A stretch of 64,000 nt of DNA from Flammulina velutipes (GCA_011800155.1 JAALGH010000011.1:806001-870000), one strand, 5' to 3'; counted from the first letter of the stretch, positions 45,472 through 57,934 are shown. The notes: generated from the sequence alone by a model not told the origin. Program-made: numbers and translations.

Positions 45472-47545
45472 ATGGCGTCTGCTGTTCAGCTTGCTTTAAT
45501 TCTTCTGGGAGGTTTCTTTCTTCACCGTTTCCTCAGAGCGCGACCGAAGGCTCCATTACCACCTGGGCCTCCGGGCCTCCCATTGCTCGGGAACCTCTTC
45601 GACCTGCCCACAAAGTTTGAGTGGAAGACATACGGGCAATGGGCAGACACTTACGGTATGCTTTACTTCTGAACATGACATTGAATCACTGGTCAATACC
45701 CCCCTTTAACAGGTCCCCTCATCTCCGCCTCCGCCTTCGGAACACATATGGTCATCATCAACTCGGTCAAGAAGGCAAACGAGATTCTCCAAACGAAAAG
45801 CGCAATCTATTCATCTCGTCCTCACGTCCCTATGGCTGTCGACCTGATGGGCTGGCAAAACGCGATGGCGTTCACGCCCTACGGGATGCGCTTCAAAGCA
45901 TACCGCAAGACTTTCCACGAGGAATTGGGTAACCCAACTGCACTTCGGAAGTTCTGGCCTTCGGAGGAGGCACATGCCCGAAAGTTCCTCAACCTATGTT
46001 GGAAATCACCAAACAGATTGGTGGATCATTGCTTTCAGTACGTTCGTCCTCGTGTTGTTTGTTATCAGGCGCTTAACCATCTCGTCCAGTCATGCAGGCG
46101 CAATTATATTGCGAGTTGCATATGGCTACCAAGTCAAGGATCATGGTGACGAGTTCGTCAAGGCAGGCAATGATGCGATGGATTCTTTCAACAAAGGTTG
46201 CTCTCCGGGAGCATTTATGGTGAATCAGATGCCTATTCGTGAGTTCAAAGTACCTTTCAAAGCACCTCAGAGACTCACACAATGAACTTTGTAGTCAAGT
46301 ACGTTCCTGAATGGGTTCCTGGAGCTGGCTTTCAAAAGACGGCCAGGCTGTGGAGACCACTATATCCAGCCATGGTAGACACTCCATTCAAATTTGTCAA
46401 GGAGTCTTTGGTGCGTCTTTGAATTGTAATATATCAACAGGTGATGACATCACCCCACAGTCCAACAACACGGCAGAAGACTCATTCGTGGCTGTTTGGC
46501 TGAGGAAGCAGTTATCACCCTTCGAGGAGGACGTTCTCAAACATGCAGCTGGTTCGATGTTTGGTGGTAAGTTCCTCTACTCGTATGGGAGCCTAATTTT
46601 GATCGTGTCATAGGTGGCGGAGAAACTGTATGTACTTTCTCTCTGTTCTCTTCGACGGCTGAGCAATCTCGGGATAACAGACTGCTATAGTTGTTCATAT
46701 GTTCTTCTTACTGATGACGCTCTATCCGGATGTTCAGAAGAAGGGTCAAGCCGAGATAGTGGACCTTATTGGACGAGATCGCCTCCCGTCCTTTGAGGAT
46801 AGGCAGAACCTACCATACGTTGACGCCATGTCCGTGATTTCTATTCGTCCCTCATTCAAGAACTCAACTCTATTTTGCTCAATAGTGCCAAGGAGATTTC
46901 ACGAGCTCATCCAGCTGTCCCTCTCGGTACAGTCGATAAATCGGTGCTACACATTTTGCGCTGACATATCTGCAATAGGTCTACCGCATTGCACAACCGA
47001 AGATGACATCCATGATGGGTATCTGATTCCCAAAGGCAGTATTGTCTCGTTCAACATCTGGTGCGGCTTCTCGATGATGTGTAGCCGCCGTTTATCTCAC
47101 TCTGCTGTAAAGGAAAATGTGTTTGGATCCCGAAGTGTACTCGAAACCCGAAGAATTCAACCCAGAACGATTCATGGGTGACACCCCGGAGGAAGATCCA
47201 ATGGGCATCATCTTCGGCTTTGGACGTCGGTCAGTAACTCGCGTTTCCTCTGTATCCACCGTAGCTGATGTGTTACAGCGTTTGCCCCGGTCGTCTATTG
47301 GCGGATGCCTCCGTCTTTATTACCATTGCGATGTGTCTCGCCACCTTTGATATCAAACCAGTTGTGGAGAACGGGGTCCCTATTATTCCCAAGTATAAGC
47401 CAGAGGGTGGGCCCGTGAAGTACGCGTTCTTTTCGTTGTCCTTTGTGACAGAAATTCATGGCCTTTTCCCAGTCGGTTGGAGCCATTCAAGTGTGACGTC
47501 ATTCCCCGATTTGACGAGCAGACAATGTCAGGGCTTTTAACTTAG
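45472..47545 (+). CDS. cytochrome P450 (third copy)
   Basis: This is an ER-anchored P450. The order is: anchor (LALILLGGFFLHRFL), hinge PLPPGPPGLPLLGNLF, helix C region RFKAYRKTFHEELG (the usual Trp replaced by Phe), helix I AGSMFGGGGETTAIV, ExxR in AKEISRAHPA, PERF in FNPERFMGD, and the heme motif FGFGRRVCPGRLL split by an intron. The last intron, starting at 47420, gives a C-terminus ending PFKCDVIPRFDEQTMSGLLT with the stop at 47543-47545; without splicing a different frame ends a few bases earlier. It lies 12.6 kb from the terpene cluster with primary-metabolism genes between, so membership in that cluster is unlikely. It resembles CYP5150/CYP512-like Agaricomycete P450s only in general layout. 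Confidence 0.86.
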
Positions 47546-47662
47546 CGTAATTTCGATACTGTTCCCTAACAGCGGACCGTTGGGTTGAAGGTGCGAATTT
47601 CCCACGCGGCGAATTTGCTTCTGCACAGAAAGAGCGTCTCATTACAATGCGTACATCAATGA

Positions 47663-48240
47663 TCAGATACCAATCTCCTTCATCGCTCCGAAGACCTCAT
47701 CTTGCAGAAAGTGACTCATAGCGTCTACATCAGCCATCGTTGTGTTGGTCTTGAGATCAACAGCAACACGGATGCTGACACGTTTATCGTGGGACAGTGT
47801 TCTTCCCAGCATGCGCAGTGTGGCGTTACTGGCGTTCCTATTCGGACCCCCAGCCCTAATTCCTTGTCGACGACTTCCATTTCTCCATAATCGATACGGA
47901 GCCCGATACTGCGCTCTTCCTTGCTGTTCGGATTTGGCCAACAACGCGATCCCTGTGGACCGGACGGTGCGCCGGCGTGGATCTTCTTGGCTATCGCGTC
48001 GCACATCTAGCCTAAATTCAGCGTCGGATGAGTGGAAGAAGTAACATCACTCACTTGTGGCGTAATATTTCGGGTGATGATTGACCGGAGGGCGTACTTC
48101 GCGACGAGTTTGTTTGGGGAATTCTTGTGCTCAAAAGTAGCCCATAGGTGCTTTATTGTATTCGCTACTCTCAGCCGTCAGACAAAGAGTAATGACCATG
48201 AAAAACTACGGACGCATTGTTGATAATTTCAGGTTTCGAA
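47663..48240 (-). pseudogene. frameshifted hypothetical gene fragment
   Basis: Function not recognised. On the minus strand a good coding frame begins upstream (IKHLWATFEHKNSPNKL, ALRSIITRNITPQ), passes an intron ending at 48007 and continues as MCDAIAKKIHAGAPSGP to KELGLGVRIG. From about 47840 the coding signal moves to the next frame (ATLRMLGRTLSHDK, VSIRVAVDLKTNTT, FLQDEVFGAMKEIGI, stop at 47663). Adding one A at the GGAACG run would join the two frames as RIGNASNATLRM. This is either a one-base deletion that broke the gene or an assembly error. No start codon was found upstream of about 48240, so the 5' end is also missing or unrecognised. Confidence 0.45.
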
Positions 48241-48728
48241 GTTGAGATGTAAAGCGAGCAGAGATATCAGGCTACACGACGTTGAATAAAAAAATAGCTA
48301 AATTCGATGTGACTGTAGAGAGATGAAACGCGAAGGCTGCTTTGAGACTTGGTAAACTCGTGGCGATTTACGTCTACTTAACCCGCCGCCGGCTCCCTGC
48401 TCTTGCGTCATTCCTGTCACCGTAGTCGCCCTGGGCCTTTTCCGAGTTAGACCCCTTTAGTCTACGCTCGAAAAGAGAGTGGGGGTGAATTTGTTACACG
48501 GTAAGCATGAAGGCAACGGTAAGTGGCGAAATTGAAAACAATGGCAGGTTTTGCGACGAGTTAGAGGTTCCCGCTGTAGGAAGGGGACGAGTCCTCCTGG
48601 CGGGGCCGTAAAAGCTCGTTTATTAAATAGAAGATCGGTACTAGATAAGGTTTGTCGGCCAGCGATTCTCTGCTCCCAACAATCATCTGAAGCTTACTTT
48701 TGCCGTTTTAACGATAGCTGGACGACAC
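48241..48728. other. intergenic, promoter of AIM9-like gene
   Basis: AT-rich and low-complexity in places (AATAAAAAAATAG near 48285). No gene is seen. Confidence 0.45.
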
Positions 48729-50658
48729 ATGTTGAGAGTGACTTGGGGTTCCTCCAAGAGGCCTTTTTCCTCGCTCGCTGTGAAATTTACACCGTCCATC
48801 CCCTCGCCCGCGAAAATCCCTGCGAATACATACTCGCCGACGAATATCCCTTCTCAGACGAACGTCCCCTCGTCTACAAAAATCCTCTCCCCCGCCACGA
48901 AATTTGCAGCCCCTACCCTGCGGCTTCCATCACCCTATGAGCTGCATGATCAGACCTTCGGCCGCTGGTTGTACAATGACGATCAACGTGAGTATTCATA
49001 TTCAAAATCTTTGCTGCACTAATTCTCAAGACAGAGCATGCTCTACGACATGTCGATTTCGACGTCTTTGAATTGATCAAAGTTGCATGCAATTCCATAG
49101 GCGCAAAGTCATGCACGCGCATCGTCAAAATAGCTGAAAGTGACGTTTAATGTGCCCTTATACCCACAACCTATTCATTCTCTTGTCAATAGGTCCCTTC
49201 AACAAAGTTTATCGTCTATTACTCGACGATCGACAAACCGTGATCGCCAGAATACCTTCGTCGCGTATGTTATTCGGCGGCGCCTCTTGGATTACCGCGA
49301 GCCAGGTGGCAACTTTGGACATCGCCAGGCACCTCAACATGTGTGTTCCGAACGTCCTGTCGTGGTCCAAAGACCCGTCGAACCCAGTCGGTTCACCCTA
49401 CATCATTTTTGAAGACATCCCCGGTGTCTCGTTGAATTATGAGTGGCTAGACTCTACCACTCGCGGTAGCCCCGTCGCAAAGTTACTCACTTCTGTGGCG
49501 AATCATACCCACCAGATGACTCTGCCGTCGTTCTCGCAGCTTGGTAGCCTTTACTTCGTTGAGGACTATCCTTCTACCAGAGCTCCTCTCACCTCACCAC
49601 TCGCCGGGATATTCAACTTCGAGCATATACGGATCGGGCCCATCACTGACTTTTTATGGTGGCGTTTTTATCACGACGAACCGGATTTCGATAGAGGCCC
49701 ATTCAATACTGTCGAAGAATACGTTATGGCTGCAGTACGCCTCGAACGCCGTGCCGTGGAGCGTCACAAAGCGGACCCGTCATCCCTTGCGTACACAAAC
49801 TCATCTCTTGACGACTTGGACGAGATTATTAGTCTTCTCGATGGAGTCGAGGCTCTAGTTCCGCGGATTCGAGACATCATCGCACTATCCTCTCCTTCCT
49901 TTCAGCGTTTCATGCAGAACGTACTCATGCATCCTAATCTTAGTGCCGCCAATATCATGGTTCCAGACTTGAACGACACCAATGCAGTCGACCGGATGTC
50001 TAAACCTACCCTCCTTGATTGGTCTGGAGCGGCTGTTCTCCCTCTTGCCTTCCAGTTCCGCACCCCACCCGTGGCTACCTACAGGCCCAATATCTTTCTC
50101 CCCGGAGGAGTACCTCTGTTCGAGGTTATAGGAACCAAGGAAGTCCCATTCCCCGATCTAGAGGATGCACCTCCCGAAATACACGAAAGTGTTAGCGCAG
50201 AACATCGTCTCGCCATGCGCAACATGCGTTGGATCGAGCTAGTTAGCACGAAGCCTACATACGCTCAGCTTTACGAGCATCCTATCCAAGCATGCCTCAA
50301 TTCGCTATCGCAGAGCATCCTTCGCTCATGTGCAGACGGCCCTCTTGGACTACGGGTGCTGCTGGTCCTCATCCAACGCTCATGGCAAGAGCCGTGGGGT
50401 TCGTGTCCATTCGAATTTTCGAAAGAGGAGATGGAGAAACACGACACAGAAGTGGAGAAGAATCGTATGTATGAGTTGAACCTGACGCGACTTATGAGTC
50501 GGGTAGGTTGCACTAGGGACGGATGGGTGCCGGGAGGTGATGAGGAGTACGAGTCCGCTGTGAAGGAGCTGACTATCGCAAAACAGGAATGGAGCGATGA
50601 GGTGTGCGGTGGTTCATTCCCTTTCGAGGAGGGGAGGTGGGGGCTTCATCTACGATAG
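48729..50658 (+). CDS. AIM9-like phosphotransferase-fold protein, mitochondrial
   Basis: This member of the APH/choline-kinase-like fold group is related to yeast AIM9 (altered inheritance of mitochondria). Fungal genomes carry many such genes; substrates are unknown. The N-terminus (MLRVTWGSSKRPFSSLAVKF) looks like a mitochondrial presequence, followed by a hexapeptide-like Ser-Pro-Thr repeat. Exons are 48729-48987, about 49035-49137 and about 49192-50658. Core blocks are FGRWLYNDD, HVDFDVFELIKVACNSIGA, FNKVYRLLLDDRQTVIARIPS (nucleotide-binding strand and Lys region replaced by Arg), FEDIPGVSLNYEW, the catalytic-loop-like LMHPNLSAANIMV (Asn-Ala-Ala-Asn with His-Pro-Asn in place of HxD) and PTLLDWSGAAVLPL (DFG-like Asp). 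The altered HxD position suggests weak or absent kinase activity. Length is about 600 residues. Confidence 0.78.
48783..48905 (+). repeat. imperfect 18-bp tandem repeat in AIM9-like N-terminus
   Basis: About five 18-bp units of the form CTCGCCNACGAANATCCC encode SPAKIP, SPTNIP, SQTNVP, SSTKIL and SPATKF. They form a flexible linker between the presequence and the kinase-fold domain. Confidence 0.6.
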
Positions 50659-51296
50659 ATAGAGTAATCCCTGGAGTTGCGGGTCTCGCTGTTTAAACAT
50701 TGAAATTCAATTCTGTGCCACTTCCTTGCCGCTTCCGGAACAGTAAGCTATGTTGTATCCCCTTGCTGGACAAGGGTTCCTCCGATCCTTTAAATGTTCC
50801 ACTTTTCGTTCTTGTAACCACGTCCAAACTTTGGACGCACCAGGGACGCACCCTGGTCCCGTTGGTTAGAACCACACTACTTCTTTTTGCAAGAAGAAAG
50901 GAAAAGATACCCAAGCACTTACTCCCAGCTTGAGGCAATTTAAGTCTCCGGATTCATAGTTGGGATTATCAGCACACTCAGGTGAAAGATATATCGTGGC
51001 GCGAGGAAATAGGGAGTCGTCTAGCAAGGGTACTGCCGACACTGTCGGCACCTCCCCAGTCTCTCCTAGACTTAGAATTGTGCGTGGGGTCATGGTGAAA
51101 GCAAAAAGCTTACTAATGGAGAAAAAGTACTTACGCTGAAGTACTACATGACCCTGTTCAATACTTACATTCTGTAGCTCCAGAAGCCTCAACACGACCT
51201 TTCTTGCGACTCAACGTTGAAACGTGTAGATCAACACAACTACGCACGCACAAAATATTCCTCGTCGCCCACACGACGATTCCCTAATGGACCGGC
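50659..51296. other. intergenic, convergent 3' flanks
   Basis: This stretch lies between the AIM9-like stop and the stop of the DUF6534 gene. A minus-strand open frame (50866-51195) contains the stretch TILSLGETGEVPTVSAVPLL but no family was recognised; it could be a gene relic. A short near-palindrome (GTGCCGACAGTGTCGGCAG on the minus strand) lies near 51030-51050. Confidence 0.4.
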
Positions 51297-53353
51297 TTAG
51301 GGATATTCCTTGCTCTTCATATCGACGTCTCCTTTGCTAGGGTTTTTGCTTTTATCGGCGAAGACGTCCTAAGTAGCCAATGCGTCGGACCGCGGACGAG
51401 CAAGACGAGATCAGAGAATACTCACCGTAGTCTTATCAATATGAATGGAAATAGGTTCCTGTTCACACTGCGACGTGACTTCAGTAACCACGACAAACGG
51501 ACGTGGAAATAACTCACCGTGGTGTTTCCGGATCGAACTCGAACGCGTGAGAGTGAGAAGCTTTCATCCATGTCGATACCACCGCTGGAAGAATTGTTCA
51601 AGCTTGTGCCCTTTCGAATGTAGCCACGGGAATTGAGAGTAACGAGGAGTGAGTTCGTGTAGACTGTGGGAATATTGGTTAGGTCCCAAAGGCATGAGAA
51701 AGCAGCGTACGGCGATCCACTGCAGACAAGTTAGTCACTTGTTTATGGATTATTTCCGACTTGCGGACTCACTGATGAGGTAGAAAGACATGTAAACGAA
51801 CGTGTTTGGTAACGTGTTGAGCTATACCCGTATGTATGTCAGAGACGTCGGAACGAGTAAAGCGGAGACTACACTGACCGTAATGACATCGGCGATAGCG
51901 CAGATACTGGTTGGAATGCCCGTATTGAAGGTGAACACAATCTTTTGGCGAATGTTAGAAGTGTTCGGGGTAACCAATGTAGATGGATAGCCACCAGGCG
52001 ATTCAATATGTCACGAGTCTGCTTGAACTGCGTCTTCGATCGCTGGAGGTAGTAGATCATTCCAATGGTAATGGCGATGTCGGTCACAGCATTGAATGCG
52101 TTCAATATCGTGCAAAGCGTCTGACAAGTTCATGAGAAAAGAAATTGAATTGAATGATAGATCTTACTGATTGTTGCACTAGCTCTCCGAGCGACGCATA
52201 GTTGAGTCTAAACAGCTGATTAGTTGATGTCTGGCGCAGGGCGGTAGATGCGTACGTTATTGAGGTGTACACTGCATGCATTGGTTCGATAAGATGAAGA
52301 ACTCATAAACATAAGCTTCGTACCATATATCAAAACTGCGTTTTGGACGCTGAATCAGCCATGGGATCTCTCGCGGTAGAATAACGGAAACCAACCGAGA
52401 GATATAATTGAGAGTGCGGACTGTGTAAATATGAGAGAAGATTCGGCCGGAAGAGTAGAGACCCACCACAAACCCCGAGATTATCCTGCTATGACTTACT
52501 GTTTGAACCGTGAGCAAGTGAAGACTAGACGGCAGCAAAAAACATACGTTGCCAAATTCGCCAGCAGTAAAACCTGTGAAAGAATGTTAATAGATGATTT
52601 TCCCTTCCTTGAGATTACTGACTGTTGAACTCCGAATGCGATTAGGCCACCGAAATAAAGTTCTATCATGACGGTCCTGTGGCAATGTCAGACGTAGACA
52701 GGTTTGCCAAACATCACTCATACTTCTCCATTCGAGCCATGGCCAAAGGGTCGTTGTGGTCTATAGCAGTGCAATGTTAATGCAAGGCGCTGCATTGAAG
52801 ATGGATCACACGTACTGGTTACGGCATAGTTATAAACGGCGACTGCACCGTATGATTGAGTATGCTTGCGTTCCTGTCGAAAGCGGCTACTCACCACAGA
52901 GCAACCCTTCTTGCAAGGTATCACAAACCAAGACGAAAACGACCTAAGATGGACTCAGAGTCACGCCATAGTACTAAGATGACTTGTGGGGGAGAGCTTA
53001 CCAGCGCCTTGATAGCCAGGTAGTCACCTTTGCTATGTTTCTGATAGTAATACCAGGCTGTGGACAATCAGTCTTTCTCTCTCGTTCGATGTTGAGACGC
53101 CGGTACCTTGAATACAACCAACTTGACCAACGATAAGTAATCTAGCCATTTTCTCGCATCTCTAGCGTACTCACCTCCGTACAAGCTGAAAACACGTCAA
53201 CGATAGCTATGTATAAGTGGATCAGATGCTTACACGGCTGTAAGCACGATCGCAATGAACAGAACCCCAAGTCTAAGAAAGGCCGGTCAGGACGCCAGGA
53301 TCATGAGGCTCGAGAGCAACACACGTATTGTGGATGGTGGCGGCGACGGCCAT
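51297..53353 (-). CDS. DUF6534-family integral membrane protein
   Basis: This seven-helix-type membrane protein belongs to a large Agaricomycete family of unknown role. The start is at 53353-53351 (MAVAATIHNTLGV). First exons are 53353-53325, 53272-53234, 53185-53175 (11 nt), 53121-53107 (15 nt) and 53057-53002; with these the family order reads through: LFIAIVLTAVLYGVGCIQAW, YYYQKHSKGDYLAIK, VVFVLVCDTLQEGLLC, TNHNDPLAMARMEKTVMIEL, FYCWRIWQLSHSRIISGFVV, ILNAFNAVTDIAITIGMIYY, LQRSKTQFKQTRDILNRL, NTGIPTSICAIADVIT, FVYMSFYLI and YTNSLLVTLNSRGYIRKG. A hydrophilic Ser-rich tail ends at YP with the stop at 51299-51297. More than a dozen exons are present. It appears intact; a receptor- or sensor-like role is often guessed for this topology but is unproven. 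Confidence 0.82.
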
Positions 53354-54743
53354 TGTTCACTCTAGTCGGTTGTTGTCGGAAAGTGGATGGGAAGCAAAGT
53401 CATTTCGCCCTCGCGAGGGACTTCAAAAGGCCTTTGCAACCTTGGGAAGATGTCTATTTGCCGAACAGATGACCCCGAAAGGGTTCTTGAGAACTTGTAC
53501 TCGTATCCTTTTCTGGGCATATGCAACACTGATGCCCCACGAACTCTCTTGAGGCATTCAATTGAGGCATGCGAGATGGCATGCCGCCGCGTGAGAGATC
53601 AGAACACACCCTGGGTCGGCATGTCGAATAAAAGAAGAATCTGGAAGAGCGGGTAGACTTACATGGGTGTACCAGCCGTTCTCGTTAGCCTGCCGTACAT
53701 GTTTGAGTCCGTTATGTATGGTGGAACAATGTAAACCGTTTACATACGCCATCTGTCGAAGTATGAATGAATGACGGTATGTGGTGGGAATGGATGTTGC
53801 CAGGTAACGGGTTGTTCCAAGTCAAACCGCAGAGGCCGTAAGAAGAAGAAGGAGAAGGTGACAGAATACTTGATTATCTTTGTTGAGTATGGGGGCGAGA
53901 AGGAGACGAAGATGGAGCCAGGGGAATATCAATCCGCGTACGCAAGTAAACAGAAGCTATTGGGATGATGTTGTGCGATGGTTGAATAGTGTTGCTTTAT
54001 GCACGACCACGAAGTCTCAAGGAGATAATGAGGGGTCCGTCAGATTATATCAGAGCATCTCCGATCATCTGTGGGGAGAGATTCAGAGTGCTGGCTACCA
54101 TGGATTCTAGGGTGAACATAGAAGTTAGCGATATGTTCGCGGATATTCGCTTACCATAGCGATGCTTTAACCGTTGATTGTTAGAAGAATAAAGGCAATC
54201 CTTCGACGCTCCAAACGATTCGTAAGTCTTTTACATATGCCGAATTCTTTGCACGGTTGACGCTGGTTGACGGTCACGGTATTGTGTTGAGTAAATGACC
54301 TTATCGGCACTAACGGAGATAAGATACGATTACTTCCTCAAGATAAGATAACAAATTTCCTCAACTGAACCACCACCAACAACCGCAGCCACCACCATTA
54401 CCACTATTCCAGAGCAATGATACATTGTAACCAACTCTCCTCTTCGTATCACCTTCATGATAGTCAGCTGGTCCTCAAGTTGGCCTTATTGCGGCCGTGT
54501 ATTGTTCTTCCCAACCTATTCTACGAAGTGTAGGACCCATTAAAGCTGAAGGCCCAGATTCTAGACGTTTCCGCAAAGCATTCCTCTCCAAGAGGAGCCT
54601 GTTCCTCCAACAGCTGATACCCTCATGCGCCTCCTCTCCGAGCTAAAACCGACCCGCCGGAAAAATCTCGGTTAAATAGCCTTGGCTACTCCAACCTTTA
54701 AAACGTCGACGGGCTCGTTTTTCTCTTCCTTTTCCCTACCGCC
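53354..54743. other. divergent intergenic region, 1.4 kb
   Basis: This stretch lies between the starts of the DUF6534 gene (minus) and the GH3 gene (plus). Open frames on both strands (for example 53387-53656 and 53558-53752) lack splice context and family features. The last 120 bp hold TTAAATA-type elements that could serve the GH3 promoter. Confidence 0.45.
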
Positions 54744-57700
54744 ATGCCACCCTCAGACTTTGCCAACGCTAATATCGACGAGATTGTTGCTCAACTAACT
54801 AGCGATGAGGCCATCCTTCTAACGGCCGGTGTAGGCTTTTGGCACACTCACGGAATACCTCGTCTGGGTATTCCAGCTATCAAGGTAAACTACTGATTCA
54901 TCGATTTCAAAACTTTAGCTGACTATGCTTAGGTTTCCGATGGACCGAATGGTGTTCGTGGAAATCACTTCTTCATGAGTACTCCTGCAAAGTGCCTCCC
55001 TGTAAGTGCAGATATGACCTTATCATCTCGGTCGTTTATTTCGGCTAGTCTTCTACCGGAATGGGTGCGACATGGGACACTGAACTCATCGAAACTGTTG
55101 GTCTCAAATTACTTGCTGAGGAAGCTAAGCTTCGCGCTGCTTCTATTATCCTTGCCCCAACTTGTAACATCCAACGCGTAAGCCGAATGTCATCGTCCTG
55201 TCATTGATAATTCCTGACCCACTCTTCAAGAATCCCCTCGGAGGAAGGGTAAGACACACGTCAATGCTCTGCGACAATGTCTAATCGTCACTTTGCAGAG
55301 CTTCGAGAGCTTCGCGGAGGATCCGTTATTGTCCGGTCTGATTGCAACTGCCTACGTCAAAGGAATTCAATCTGGTGGAATCGGCACAACTATCAAACAC
55401 TTCACTGGCAATGACAAGGAGGACGATCGTATGGGCTCTGATAGTATCATCAGCGACAGAGCTCTGCGCGAAATCTATCTAATGCCTTTCATGTTGGCAC
55501 AGAAGCATGCTAAGCCTTGGTCATTTATGACTGCGTGAGTAGCTAGTCGTTTGTTGTGAATGTTACTTATGTTTGCACAGTTATAACCGCGTTAACGGGA
55601 CTCATGTATCTGAGAACCCCTTCTTCCTGAAGCAGATACTACGCGACGAATGGAAGTTTACCGGAATGACTATGAGTGACTGGTAAGCCTTTTCTGCGTC
55701 TTCGGGAGTTTTGGACGTCTAACTAACGCGTTGGTTGGCAGGTTTGGAGTTTACAGTGTCGATTTGAGTATCAAGGCTGGACTGGACCTCGAAATGCCTG
55801 GAACCAACAAGTGGCGCACTCTCGATCTCATGACAAGATCCATCGGTTCCCGGAAGCTTACGCTCCGCACCATCAAGGAGCGCGCTCGTGCTGTCCTCGA
55901 ACTCGTTCAAAGATGCGCGAAGGAGTGTCCCGAGATTTTGGATGGAGATGGTGAAGAGCGCACTGTGGACACAGATGAGACTAGAGATCTCCTCCGACGC
56001 GTCGCGGCCGAATCCATCGTCTTGTTGAAGAACGACTCGAACGCTCTTCCCCTCGATCCCAAGAAGGTGAAGAAGGTGGCTATTGTTGGTGGAAATGCAA
56101 AGGCCATCGTCGTATCTGGTGGAGGATCCGCCGCCTTGAAAACCTCGTATTTCGTCACTCCCTACGATGGCATCGTAAACGCATTGGGAGACGTCGAGGT
56201 CACCTACTCCGAAGGCGCGAGGACTTTTAGGTCCCTGCCGACGCTTGACTACGAGTTGGTGACAGAGAATGGCGAGCGGGGATGGGTGGGAGAGTGGTTT
56301 TCCCACGAGGACGATGAGAGTATGACGCCTCTCGCTGCTCCTTTATCTTCGCGAATCATCGACGAGACGCGCCTCTTCATCAGCACCTCCGCTCCCAGTG
56401 GTATCACCCGCAGGTGGACCATGAAACTACGTGGATTCCTGAAACCTCGTGATACAGACTGCGACTTTCAGTTCGGCCTAGAGGTTGCAGGTCGTGCTAG
56501 ACTTTACGTCGACGGGAATCTGATCATTGACAACTGGAACCGTCAGCGGCGAGGCGATGGATTCTTCGGTTCCGCGACCGTGGAAGAGACGGGTGTCTAT
56601 CACCTGAAAGCGGGTACCAAGCACGAAATCTTGGTTGAGTTCTGCAATGTTCGTGGACCAGCGGACGGTGATGAAGATGAAGTGGTTATGGACAGGTCAG
56701 TAAGATTGATACCATCCGCGAATAGTTTCTGACTTGAAGGTACAGCAACCCTGGTGTTCGCCTCGGTGGCGCTGTTGTCGTTGAAGCGGATGTTCTTATG
56801 GATGAGGCCGTGAAAGCCGCCAAAGATGCAGATGTTGTCATCGCTGTGGTCGGGATCAACGCCGACTGGGAAACTGAAAGCTACGACCGCAAGACTCTCG
56901 CTCTTCCTGGCCGCACGGATGAACTAGTCACCAAGGTGGCAGCTGTCAATCCCAATACCATTGTGGTTACTCAAGCTGTGAGTCTCATCCATTCAGTAGT
57001 CTACGGTTCCGATACTAATGAATGTTCAGGGATCATCTATCACCCTCCCTTGGGCCGACAAAGTGCCAGCAATCGTTCATGCATGGTACTTAGGTAACGC
57101 TACTGGAGACGCGATCGCCGACGTGTTGTTCGGCAAACATAACCCTTCTGGAAAACTCTCCTTAACTTTCCCTAAGGCCGAAGAAGATCTACCCTCCTTT
57201 GGACATTTCCACTCTGAGAACGGCAAGGTAGGTGACATGCATAATAATGTTGGCATCTACTTATGGAGATGTATAAGGTCCGGTACGCTGAAGACTTGTA
57301 CGTCGGCTACAAGCATTACTTGCATCGTAAGATTGAACCTGCGTTCGCCTTTGGGTGAGTGGATTCTCTGATCCTTTAGTACATGCTCTAATCGATTGAT
57401 GACAGACATGGCCTCTCGTACACGACGTTCGAGTTCTCTGGCTTGTCTATCTCTAAGCCTGTGTTCTCAGAACATGATGTAGAGATCTCCGTCTCACTCG
57501 ATGTCAAGAACACGGGAGCCGTCAAGGGTAGCGAGACTGTCCAGGTGTACATGTCCCTCCCAAAGACAAGCGAACTCACCCATCCGCCTCTGCAACTCAG
57601 AGGGTTCGCGAAGGTGCGTGCCCTTGAGGCAGGCAAGACGCAGAAAGTCAACATTAAGCTCGACAAGTATGCTGTGTCGTATTGGGACGATAAGATCAAC

Positions 57701-57814
57701 TTCTGGGTGGTGGAGAAGGGAGATTATGCGGTCAAGGTGGGGAATAGCAGTGACAAACTCACTTTGAGCGGGAGTGTTACACTTGACAAGTATTTCGAGT
57801 GGAGTGGACTCTAA
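54744..57814 (+). CDS. GH3 beta-glucosidase with PA14 domain
   Basis: This retaining glycoside hydrolase of family 3 would release glucose from cello-oligosaccharides or other beta-glucosides. It has no signal peptide (MPPSDFANANIDEIVAQL), so it is probably intracellular. The order is: N-terminal barrel (TAGVGFWHTHGIPRLGIPAI, VSDGPNGVRG, ILAPTCNIQRNPLGGRSFES, GTTIKHFTGNDKE); the nucleophile Asp in TGMTMSDWFGVYS; the alpha/beta sandwich (AAESIVLLKNDSNALPL, VVSGGGSAALKTSY); a PA14 carbohydrate-binding insert (FGLEVAGRARLYVDGNLIID); IAVVGINADWETESYDR; and the C-terminal FnIII-like domain (GHGLSYTTFEFSGLSISKP). An 18-nt exon (55231-55248) encodes NPLGGR, part of the active-site loop. Length, about 840 residues, and layout match fungal intracellular PA14-GH3 enzymes. 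It appears intact. Confidence 0.92.
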
Positions 57815-57934
57815 GATAACAGATAGTGTAAATCGAGAATCTAAATGTATTACCAGCACTTTTCCGAGAAACCAAGTAGCAATCTTCTGGATCGGTCCTC
57901 AGTCGTACTCCAATCAGCGGAACAGATTGAACAA

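Noticed and set aside
45472..47545. Third P450 as a member of the terpene cluster
   Set aside because: It is separated by 12.6 kb containing OGDH, AIP1 and other unrelated genes, so clustering is not supported.
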